Shown here piece after piece: positions 8,296 through 13,339 of a DNA stretch of 13,339 bases. The position numbers were made by a program, and so were the translations under genes. Position 1 is the stretch's first letter; each line of letters opens with the position of its first letter. The DNA lies in assembly GCA_023091735.1 (NCBI GenBank), contig JALKBU010001277.1, positions 1 through 13,339 of the forward strand. Direction: 5' to 3'. The notes below the pieces were generated by a model. It saw only the letters and a program-made list of their open reading frames with translations, was not told the origin of the DNA and ran no database searches. This DNA comes from Trichomonas tenax (lineage: Eukaryota > Parabasalia > Trichomonadida > Trichomonadidae).

Positions 8296-8884
8296 TTTTT
8301 GGCTTTTGTCAATTTTCACAGATTCGCATTTTTCTGTATCAGCATCGATTTCACTCTCTATAAAGTGCAGAAAAACATAAATAAAAGTTCCGAAATTCCG
8401 ATTTTTAATGATCTGACAAGTAAAGTGTCATAAATTGTATCTTATTTTTCATGATATTTAGGTTACAATTTAGATTGCTTCCAATTTACATTGTTTATTT
8501 TTGATTTGCCAAGTAAAAATTTACAAATAATTTTGTGTTTGTCGCCTAAAATATAAATATGTCGTGTAATTTGAAATATGTCATATAAATATATAGTTTG
8601 ACAAACAAATTTTTGAAATTGATGTAAAAAATGATTAATTTAATGAGTAACTCATTATGAGTTTAGATAAATTTGTCAATATAAATATATAGTCCATATA
8701 TTAGCGAAACGAATGCTATGATAAATAACTGTGCTTCTTCATGAAGAAAATGATCAATAAAAATTGAGTATAGGGATCTTTGAACTTTCAAAAATATACT
8801 CTAACAGTGATAGATTGTCAATAAATTATATGTTGCGAATGCTCTTAAGTATGTATTCTTGTTAAAGAATGATTTGTCAAAAGA
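8296..8884. other. Upstream region of the transporter gene, no gene
   Basis: AT-rich. On the minus strand TCATTAAAAAT (about 8402-8412) fits the Inr core but lies more than 100 bases from the ATG, far for a trichomonad. A short upstream ORF begins with ATG at about 8375 and closes after a few codons. ATAAATATATAGT is repeated near 8585 and 8681. TGACA(T/A)GTAAA-like words recur here and near 5490 and 5543. Confidence 0.35.
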
Positions 8885-9232
8885 TTAATTGTCCATAAAT
8901 TCAGTGAGACTTGCATCCAATATAAATGTGTCGATTTTCTGTTTCGTGCGGACGTGCTTCCATATTATGGCGATAATCATTGTCAATATTAAAACAATCA
9001 TGACTGATAGAACAATGATAAAAATATTGTTCATTTCTTTGGGTTTTGATTCTTCTGGTTGCTTATCATCGAAATGCATGTTTTATCAGAAAACTTTCTA
9101 ATGGTTATATCGAAGATCCTGGAGCTCCCTAAGTATTCCCAGCGTTCACCTACGAATGTTATATTGATTCTATTGGGATCAATGTCGAAATTTTCGGCGC
9201 ATAAAATGTCAACTGCAAATTTACACACACAC
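8885..9232 (-). pseudogene. Frameshifted, truncated C-terminal end of a type I membrane protein
   Basis: Two overlapping minus frames join into one protein end. The upstream frame (about 9232-9080) gives CKFAVDILCAENFDIDPN, INITFVGERWEYLGSS and RIFDITIRKFSDKTC. The downstream frame (9079-8885) gives MHFDDKQPEESKPKEMNN, a strong membrane helix (NIFIIVLSVMIVLILTMIIA), a basic stop-transfer (WKHVRTKQK) and a short acidic tail ending EFMDN. This is the layout of trichomonad single-pass surface proteins: ectodomain, acidic/proline linker, helix, short tail. One frameshift near 9065-9090 separates the halves, and the 5' part is missing: homology-like sequence stops at a CA tract where the repeat-rich insert begins. 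The 64-codon ORF starting at 9079 could still be made alone, but a relic is more likely. The family is not identified. Confidence 0.6.
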
Positions 9233-9342
9233 AAATGAGCCCTTTCCGGCGAGCAAGCTCGCCTTCGGGCTGGATAGATGACGCCTTTACGTAAAAATGT
9301 TAATGATTTTAATGACTTCAAAACATATTCGGCATGTTTAAC
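9223..9342 (+). repeat. Diverged direct repeat, left copy (CA tract, hairpin, two conserved cores)
   Basis: ACACACACACAAATG at 9223-9237 is identical to 11313-11327. In both places a composite hairpin follows directly, then ATTTTAATGA(C/T)TTC (9306-9319 and 11376-11389), then TTCGGCA(C/T)GTTT(A/G)AC (9328-9342 and 11411-11425). Order and orientation are the same; spacing and the hairpins differ. The right copy is the 3' end and downstream flank of the tail-fibre ORF, so this one may be what remains of a second such gene end. It also marks the boundary with host-like DNA. Confidence 0.65.
9238..9271. repeat. GC-rich composite hairpin 1
   Basis: GGCGAGC-AA-GCTCGCC (9248-9263) is a perfect 7-bp stem with a 2-base loop, nested between AGCCC (9238-9242) and GGGCT (9267-9271), which pair as an outer stem. 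It is strongly GC-rich against AT-rich flanks. It is one of four such structures and lies at the edge of the insert-like region. Confidence 0.8.
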
Positions 9343-9352
9343 GCATTTGTGG

Positions 9353-9597
9353 ATTTTGGTTTAGCTTTTGAAATTAAGAAAAAACTTCAAATTTTGAGAG
9401 TTTACGGGAGTAAATGAAGGGAGGAACCATGAAGAAATGGGAGTAAATGAAGGGAGGAACCATGAAGAAATGGGAGTAAATGAGGGGTGGAACCTTGAAG
9501 AAATGACCAAAAACTAAGGGAGGAACCATGAAGAAACGGGAGTAAATAAGCATTTTTTGTGAGTTTTTGGTCATTTCTGAAAAAGCTAAACCAAAAT
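9353..9597. repeat. 17-bp perfect inverted repeat flanking a tandem array
   Basis: ATTTTGGTTTAGCTTTT at 9353-9369 is the exact reverse complement of AAAAGCTAAACCAAAAT at 9581-9597. It encloses the 33-bp array. A second pair lies inside: ATGACCAAAAACT at 9503-9515 against AGTTTTTGGTCAT at 9562-9574. A related AAAAAGCTGAACCAAAAT word is at about 9784. Confidence 0.75.
9406..9537 (+). repeat. 33-bp tandem repeat, four units
   Basis: Units begin at 9406, 9439, 9472 and 9505. The consensus starts GGGAGTAAATGAAGGGAGGA and ends ACCATGAAGAAAT. Units 1 and 2 are identical, unit 3 has a few changes and unit 4 has a replaced 5' third; a partial fifth unit (GGGAGTAAAT) follows at 9538. The period is 11 codons, so the minus strand shows an open 66-codon frame repeating HFFMVPPFIYS. 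Without an Inr, signal or homology I treat that as a by-product of the repeat. Confidence 0.85.
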
Positions 9598-9997
9598 TTG
9601 AATTTAGTGAAATTGGTTGATTTTTAGGGATTTACTCGAGTAAATGAGGTGTGGATTTGAGGATTTACGGGAGTAAATAAGCATTTTTCGAGTGTTTTCA
9701 CTAAGGTTCCGGGTTTCCGGGTTCCATGCTTGATTTAAAATCCATTTATATAATATGTATATATTTAGAAAAAGCTGATCAGAAAAAGCTGAACCAAAAT
9801 TTGATTTTAAAAAATGATATTATAGTTCACCTGGAACTGGAACCTGGAACTATAAGGAATAAGGTCGAATTTTGAGGATTTACGGGAGTAAATAAGCATT
9901 TTTCGGGTGTTTTCACTAAAATCGACAAAATAGAAGCATGGAACCAACATGGAGCAGGTGGAACCATGAGTTTTTTGGTCGTTTATGCATGAAAATT
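9598..9997. other. Gene-free repeat mosaic
   Basis: No gene. Copies of TTTACGGGAGTAAATAAGCA followed by TTTTTCG(A/G)GTGTTTTCACTAA lie at about 9664-9706 and 9880-9920. Short GGAACC/GGTTCC words recur (9705-9730, 9829-9857, 9939-9966). The same GGGAGTAAAT word is in the 33-bp array and near 11982 and 12014 (as TGGAGTAAAT). Confidence 0.6.
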
Positions 9998-10082
9998 GAT
10001 GTTTTGGGGTTAATGAGATGTCAATGTTTGAATTTAATGCTTAATAATATACCATGACAAACTAACTAACTAGAAAAAGAAA

Positions 10083-10113
10083 GCGAAGGGCTTCGCCCCA
10101 GCCGCAGAGCGGC
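10083..10113. repeat. GC-rich double hairpin 2
   Basis: Two adjacent perfect hairpins: GCGAAG-GG-CTTCGC (10083-10096) and GCCGC-AGA-GCGGC (10101-10113), separated by CCCA. 24 of 31 bases are G or C. Compared with the matching place in 12568-12638, a 27-base block (10088-10114) has been gained here or lost there. Confidence 0.85.
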
Positions 10114-10149
10114 AAGGATTTTATGAGTTAGGAAATTTGAAAATTATTT

Positions 10150-10180
10150 AGGCGCTAAGCGCCGGGAACCCGGAGGGTTC
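10150..10180. repeat. GC-rich double hairpin 3
   Basis: GGCGC-TAA-GCGCC (10151-10163) is followed after GG by GAACCC-GGA-GGGTTC (10166-10180). 22 of 31 bases are G or C. Similarity to the second direct-repeat copy ends in TTATTT just before this block and resumes in TTGA just after it, so the block looks like a discrete insertion. Confidence 0.8.
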
Positions 10181-10207
10181 TTGAGTGTTTACGCTTAAAT
10201 TTGATGT

Positions 10208-11371
10208 TTGATTAATGATAATCTTACGTCTTTCACGAAATACCCTGATGATCACGACACTGAATTTTTAGAAGAAACACAAGAACAGACAAATATAAAA
10301 GTGGGTAAAATATATACTCAGGCAATAGATCTAAATGATAAAGACATAATGACAGAATTAAATAATAAGGCAGATGTCAACCATGAACATCAAAACATCG
10401 AACGCTTAACGGTTCATGAAATTAAGGGATTTATGAAAGAAGGAAGAGAAGGTAAAACAATTAAAAATGAAGATAAATCGGAAACTATTATACCACCAGA
10501 ACCTCCTACATATGTTATTCCTGAATTCACTGACGGATTGCAGACAAAGGCGGTGATTATTAAAAACAATAATGAGACAATTGATGTTCAACAGTCATTA
10601 AACAATAAAGCGGATAAAGTCATAACTGATACCTTAACTTCAAATTTAGAGGATGTCATGAATAAATTAAATGATAAAGCAGATAAAGAACAATTAGATT
10701 ATAACATTCATGAATTATCGTCAAGAATTGAACAAGGAATCATTGACGTTAAGAATAAATTAAATGATAAAGCGTCGACATTAGATTTGACACAAGCATT
10801 AAATAAAATTGAAACTAAAGCTGACAAAACAGAAGTTCAAAAAGTTAATGATGATTTGACTTATAACATTCATGAATTATCGTCAAGAATTGAACAAACA
10901 GAGAACGGAATCATTAACGTAAAGAATACATTAAATGATAAAGTAGATAAAGAACATACACACGAAATAACAGATATTAATGGGTTAAACGAAAAATTAA
11001 ATGAAATCGACACAGCAATAAACGCAAATGAAATTAAAGTTGATGATGTAATAATTAAACAGGTATTAGGAACAGATGCGCCTTCAACTAATCCTGAAAC
11101 CAGTGTTTGGAATTTATTAAAAACATTCAATAAGGAAATAATGAATTTAAAGAAGAATGTATTAAATTCTAAATATGAATTATTAATGACAATTTATCCT
11201 GTTGGTTCAATTTACACATCAATAAATAACGTAAATCCTGCTCAAATATTTGGTTTTGGTGAATGGGAGCCAATAGTCAATCGTTTCTTATATTGGCTAA
11301 TTCATCAAGAGAACACACACACAAATGGGGCAGCCCAGCGAGCCCTTGGCTCGCCTTGTGCCCATAAATGA
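10208..11371 (+). CDS. Phage-type tail-fibre-like protein, probably broken at both ends
   Basis: A 387-codon frame with tail-fibre features. The shaft has recurring KAD/KVD units such as NNKADVNHEHQNIERL, NDKADKEQ and NDKVDKEHTHEITDINGL, and an internal duplication with a 54-residue period: YNIHELSSRIEQ at residues 165 and 219, from 37 identical bases at 10699-10735 and 10861-10897. Residues 329-361 carry the conserved phage baseplate/fibre C-terminal motif IYPVGSIYTSINNVNP...FGEWEPIVNRF. After NTHTNG the last 15 residues come from the hairpin at 11325-11365, so the usual Gly/His-rich end is missing. The 5' end is also odd: the first codon is TTG, the preceding in-frame codons include a TGA, and the nearest ATG (10204) is one base out of frame; the first in-frame ATG is at about residue 48. 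Polinton-like viruses of protists can carry such fibres; expression here is doubtful. Confidence 0.72.
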   Translation: MINDNLTSFTKYPDDHDTEFLEETQEQTNIKVGKIYTQAIDLNDKDIMTELNNKADVNHEHQNIERLTVHEIKGFMKEGREGKTIKNEDKSETIIPPEPPTYVIPEFTDGLQTKAVIIKNNNETIDVQQSLNNKADKVITDTLTSNLEDVMNKLNDKADKEQLDYNIHELSSRIEQGIIDVKNKLNDKASTLDLTQALNKIETKADKTEVQKVNDDLTYNIHELSSRIEQTENGIINVKNTLNDKVDKEHTHEITDINGLNEKLNEIDTAINANEIKVDDVIIKQVLGTDAPSTNPETSVWNLLKTFNKEIMNLKKNVLNSKYELLMTIYPVGSIYTSINNVNPAQIFGFGEWEPIVNRFLYWLIHQENTHTNGAAQRALGSPCAHK

Positions 11372-11425
11372 AGAAATTTTAATGATTTCGTGAAGTTTGC
11401 ACGTTAAGATTTCGGCACGTTTGAC
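11313..11425 (+). repeat. Diverged direct repeat, right copy
   Basis: Same order of parts as 9223-9342: CA tract and AAATG (11313-11327), composite hairpin, ATTTTAATGATTTC (11376-11389) and TTCGGCACGTTTGAC (11411-11425). Here it spans the 3' end of the tail-fibre ORF and its downstream flank. Confidence 0.65.
11325..11365. repeat. GC-rich composite hairpin 4, inside the end of the tail-fibre ORF
   Basis: GCGAGCC-CTT-GGCTCGC (11338-11354) is a perfect 7-bp stem. It is nested between ATGGGGCA (from 11325) and TGCCCAT (11359-11365), a second 7-bp stem with one bulged G. Its inner core resembles hairpin 1 (GCGAGC...GCTCGCCTT). It supplies the codons NGAAQRALGSPCAHK and brings the TGA stop shortly after. 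Confidence 0.8.
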
Positions 11426-11481
11426 ATTTAATAGAATTAAGTTTAATTTTAAAAATATTTATTTTTTTAATTATAAAGTAA

Positions 11482-11805
11482 ATGGAAGTAGAAGGAACGT
11501 ATTGCGGATTCAAGAAATCGTATTTAACGGATTTGCCGCAAACAGCGAGGAAGATTTCAAAATTATTTAATAAAAAAATTGTAAATGATGTTTGGTTTGA
11601 TTTGAAGAGTGAACGAATAATTAAGAAAAATACGATAAGGAAAAATAAACAAGAATACCCTTATATTTTCATACGAAGTTCAGAGGTTTTGATAAAATAT
11701 GAAAATGAGGAAATATACGAGAATACGAAAAGGATTGTTGAGATAATGAGAGGAATTAAGATTGACGGAATAGTTAGATTTATGATGAGAAAATACTTCT
11801 TGTGA
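11482..11805 (+). CDS. Hypothetical basic protein, 107 aa
   Basis: ATG-initiated ORF 111 bases after the tail-fibre ORF, on the same strand. The product is rich in Lys, Arg, Ile and aromatic residues (FKKSYLTDLPQTARKISKLF, then KSERIIKKNTIRKNKQEYPY), with a predicted helical second half (SSEVLIKYENEEIYENTKRI, then VEIMRGIKIDGIVRFMMRKY). It has no signal peptide or membrane helix and no motif I recognise. The high positive charge would suit nucleic-acid binding, which is only inference. The region just upstream is almost pure AT (11430-11481). The compact spacing and repeat-rich flanks suit a gene of the same virus-like element, but a homology search would be needed to place it. It could also be a remnant of a longer gene. 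Confidence 0.5.
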   Translation: MEVEGTYCGFKKSYLTDLPQTARKISKLFNKKIVNDVWFDLKSERIIKKNTIRKNKQEYPYIFIRSSEVLIKYENEEIYENTKRIVEIMRGIKIDGIVRFMMRKYFL

Positions 11806-12035
11806 ACAGTTTGTTATTTTTGTTTTTGGTTGATTTCGATGTGGAAATGAGGTTTTGAGGTCGTTTATGTTGAAAATTTGATGAAAAGTAATGGAAAACA
11901 GTGATTTAGGGGCAAAAATGAAAAGTGCACCGGGTCGATTTATTTTAAAATAAGTCACTTTTCAAAATTTGAGGATTTGCGGGAGTAAATAAGCAAAATT
12001 TGAGGATTTACTGGAGTAAATTAGGGGTTGAAAAA

Positions 12036-12065
12036 GTGCACCGAGTGCATCGGGTGCACCGGGTC
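12036..12065 (+). repeat. 9-bp tandem repeat, GTGCACCGG type
   Basis: Three consecutive 9-base units: GTGCACCGA, GTGCATCGG and GTGCACCGG, then GTC. A single GTGCACCGGGTC is at 11925-11936. The units contain the palindrome GTGCAC. Confidence 0.75.
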
Positions 12066-12086
12066 AAAAAAAGTATAAAAAAAGTG

Positions 12087-12287
12087 TGACAACATGACAT
12101 TTTGACAACATTTTATCGACAACAGGGGATAAATTGACATTTTCGTATTAGAAACAGTTGGTTTGTTTGTAAATTTGAGTGAATTCATGAATTTTGATGT
12201 CAAGATAAGGATTTAAGGGTATTTATGTTGAAAATTTGAGGATTTACGGTCATTTATACCGTTTGTTGTCAAAATGTCATGTTGTCA
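12087..12287. repeat. 24-bp perfect inverted repeat, 153-base spacer
   Basis: Bases 12087-12110 (TGACAACATGACATTTTGAC plus AACA) are the exact reverse complement of 12264-12287. The match ends sharply on both sides. A further related word, CGACAACAGG, follows the left arm. It could be an old terminal repeat of a small element, a replication or termination structure, or a recombination product. Confidence 0.8.
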
Positions 12288-12307
12288 ATGTTTTCCATAA
12301 CTCTTTA

Positions 12308-12456
12308 CTGCACCTGGTGCACTTGGTGCACTTAAAGAAATGAGGGTAAATAACGAAAATTCGAGTGAAAAGACACGAAAAACAGTGATTTAGGGGTCAA
12401 AAATGAAATTTACGACTCAGTGCACACGTTATGTCTACTTGGTGCACTTGGTGCAG
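12308..12456 (+). repeat. 9-bp tandem repeat, GTGCACTTG type, two clusters
   Basis: CTGCACCTG-GTGCACTTG-GTGCACTTA at 12308-12334 and a second group ACTTGGTGCACTTGGTGCAG near 12437-12456, with a lone GTGCAC near 12420. They have the same period and the same GTGCAC core as the cluster at 12036-12065 but a TTG instead of CGG suffix. Confidence 0.7.
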
Positions 12457-12488
12457 TTTGAGATTTGAGGCTGTTTATGTTGAAAATT

Positions 12489-12680
12489 TGATGTTTTGGG
12501 GTTAATTATAAGTCAAGATTAGGATTTATGACCTCATATGCTTAAAATTTGATTGAAATAATTAAACGACAAACTAACTAACTAACTAAGAAAAGAAAGC
12601 GAAAGGATTTTATGAGTTAGGAAATTTGAAAATTATTTTTTGAAGAAAATGTTGAAAATTTGATGTTTTGGGGTTAATGA
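12489..12680 (+). repeat. Long direct repeat, copy B (no hairpins)
   Basis: Counterpart of 9998-10207: GATGTTTTGGGGTTAAT, GACAAACTAACTAACTA (12568), AAAGCGAAAGGATTTTATGA with GTTAGG, and an end in AATTTGATGTTTTGGGGTTA. AAAGCGAA runs directly into AGGATTTT with nothing between, and TTATTT runs straight on, so both hairpin blocks of copy A are absent. Confidence 0.75.
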
Positions 12681-12764
12681 GGTGTGGAGATGAGGGGGAA
12701 GGGGTTAAAATTGATATACGGACATGTTTTAAATTGATGGGAAAAATAAAATGAGGGAGGTTAT

Positions 12765-13205
12765 TTAGGTATAAGTAGTAATATAGTAATATTCAGTATC
12801 TGATTCAAAAGCATGAACAGTTTTTTCAATACAATGAAAATTCTTTCTCGAATAACTATTGCTCATAATATCATATTTTATAAGCCATCCTTTTTTCATT
12901 TTAATTGACGGCAATAGTAATTTTGTTTTATCTGAATTTCTTTTATACGCTTCTATATAATTATTCGAATAAATCCAGAAATCATGAACCATTTCGTCAT
13001 CATTATAATCTTTGTCATCATTAAAGCCATAATAAAAACCTTTATATGTTTCTTTAAATTCGGCGAAAGGAATAGGATGCTTTAAAATGACATGGAACTC
13101 TGACGGCACTGTATAAGTTTTTCCTTTTAATTCGAAAGTAAATATTTCATATTTTACTTCAAAATATTTTTTACTAAGATAATAAACATCTGTGTCAATT
13201 CCCAT
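12765..13205 (-). CDS. Hypothetical protein, 146 aa
   Basis: ATG-initiated ORF with protein-like composition, rich in Tyr, Lys, Phe and Asp (FTFELKGKTYTVPSEFHVIL, FYYGFNDDKDYNDDEMVHDF, ESDTEYYYITTYT at the end). No membrane segment, signal peptide or known motif is visible; alternating hydrophobic and polar residues suggest a beta-rich soluble protein. It runs opposite to the tail-fibre-like and 107-residue ORFs and lies 43 bases downstream of another minus-strand gene end, so the two minus-strand genes may belong to one tightly packed block continuing beyond the window. Such packing suits a virus-like element and is unlike the loose host spacing on the left. The family is not recognised; the coding call is fairly good given length, composition and a normal ATG. 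Confidence 0.6.
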   Translation of the reverse strand: MGIDTDVYYLSKKYFEVKYEIFTFELKGKTYTVPSEFHVILKHPIPFAEFKETYKGFYYGFNDDKDYNDDEMVHDFWIYSNNYIEAYKRNSDKTKLLLPSIKMKKGWLIKYDIMSNSYSRKNFHCIEKTVHAFESDTEYYYITTYT

Positions 13206-13248
13206 TTATTACGGATTAAAAAATTAAATAAAAATAAAAATAAGTAGT

Positions 13249-13338
13249 TTAATTTGTTTTATCGTTGGATACTTCAGAATCTAAAAAATCTGCGTCGTCG
13301 TATTCGACTATCTTTTGCGAATAAATAGATTTGCATTC
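13249..13338 (-). CDS. C-terminal end of a gene running off the window
   Basis: The minus strand is open from the window edge to TAA at 13249-13251. The last 29 residues are ECKSIYSQKIVEYDDADFL followed by DSEVSNDKTN, an acidic, polar, plausible protein end. It stops 43 bases before the start of the 146-residue ORF on the same strand. Too short to identify; coding status rests on composition and position. Confidence 0.4.
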   Translation of the reverse strand, partial: ECKSIYSQKIVEYDDADFLDSEVSNDKTN

Positions 13339-13339
13339 T

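Larger units (their letters stand above)
9998..10207 (+). repeat. Long direct repeat, copy A (carries two hairpin insertions)
   Basis: Begins GTTTTGGGGTTAAT, continues through GACAAACTAACTAACTA (10056) and AAGGATTTTATGAGTTAGG to GATGTTTGATTAATG at the tail-fibre ORF start. The same blocks in the same order and orientation make up 12489-12680. The best-matching part is 10056-10149. Relative to the other copy, this one has extra blocks at 10088-10114 and about 10150-10180, each made of hairpins. Confidence 0.75.
11806..12488. other. Gene-free repeat mosaic between oppositely oriented genes
   Basis: No gene. Recurring blocks: TTTATGTTGAAAATTTGA (11864, 12222, 12474), AACAGTGATTTAGGGG (about 11897 and 12380), GGGAGTAAAT variants (about 11982 and 12014), and 9-bp GTGCAC tandem clusters. 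All recur in the same orientation. A TCACTTTT word at 11955-11962 has no ORF after it. Confidence 0.6.

Noticed and set aside
9238..9271. GC hairpins as transcription terminators or a CRISPR array
   Set aside because: The hairpins differ from each other, lack regular spacers and T runs, and lie in a eukaryotic context.
9031..9321. 96-codon minus ORF starting with MKSLKSLTFLRKGVIY
   Set aside because: Its 5' third is hairpin and repeat DNA and its end runs past the frameshift; only the middle is real relic coding sequence, annotated within 8885-9232.
9374..9574. 66-codon minus ORF repeating HFFMVPPFIYS
   Set aside because: It exists because the 33-bp tandem unit is a multiple of three; there is no initiator, signal or non-repeat protein character.
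11680..11958. 92-codon minus ORF
   Set aside because: Antisense to the 107-residue ORF and repeat DNA, with no protein-like features.

Overview
The window looks like AT-rich nuclear DNA of a parabasalid protist, Trichomonas or a close relative. The evidence is a long intronless gene of the trichomonad Pmp-like (chlamydial polymorphic membrane protein-like) surface family, with a TCACTTTT initiator 12 bases before its ATG as in trichomonads; an intronless SLC35-type transporter; and a right-hand part resembling a Maverick/Polinton-type virus-like insertion, including a phage-type tail-fibre protein. The species cannot be fixed from the sequence.

Bases 1-9222 read as host chromosome. From left to right: a decayed gene on the minus strand (387-836, three in-frame stops); the Pmp-like gene (minus, 1248-5027); a 1.1 kb block holding two nested inverted repeats made from duplicated coding fragments (5340-6361); a gene-poor stretch; the nucleotide-sugar/triose-phosphate-type transporter (minus, 7228-8295); and the frameshifted C-terminal end of another single-pass surface protein (minus, 8885-9232), which is cut off at a CA tract at 9223.

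Bases 9223-13339 differ in character: compact unrecognised genes separated by mosaics of short repeats. They hold a 33-bp tandem array, a tail-fibre-like ORF (10208-11371), a 107-residue basic ORF (11482-11805), a 146-residue ORF (minus, 12765-13205) and the end of another (minus, 13249-13338). A direct repeat (9998-10207 and 12489-12680) brackets the first two genes.

The most striking feature is a set of four small GC-rich composite hairpins in this AT-rich part (9238-9271, 10083-10113, 10150-10180, 11325-11365). Two of them are present in one copy of the direct repeat and missing from the other, which gives a filled/empty site comparison and suggests mobile double-hairpin elements. A third forms the aberrant C-terminus of the tail-fibre ORF, and the fourth lies at the junction between host pseudogene and insert. 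The genes form no obvious pathway: the left part is cell surface and endomembrane transport, the right part a degraded virus-like element.
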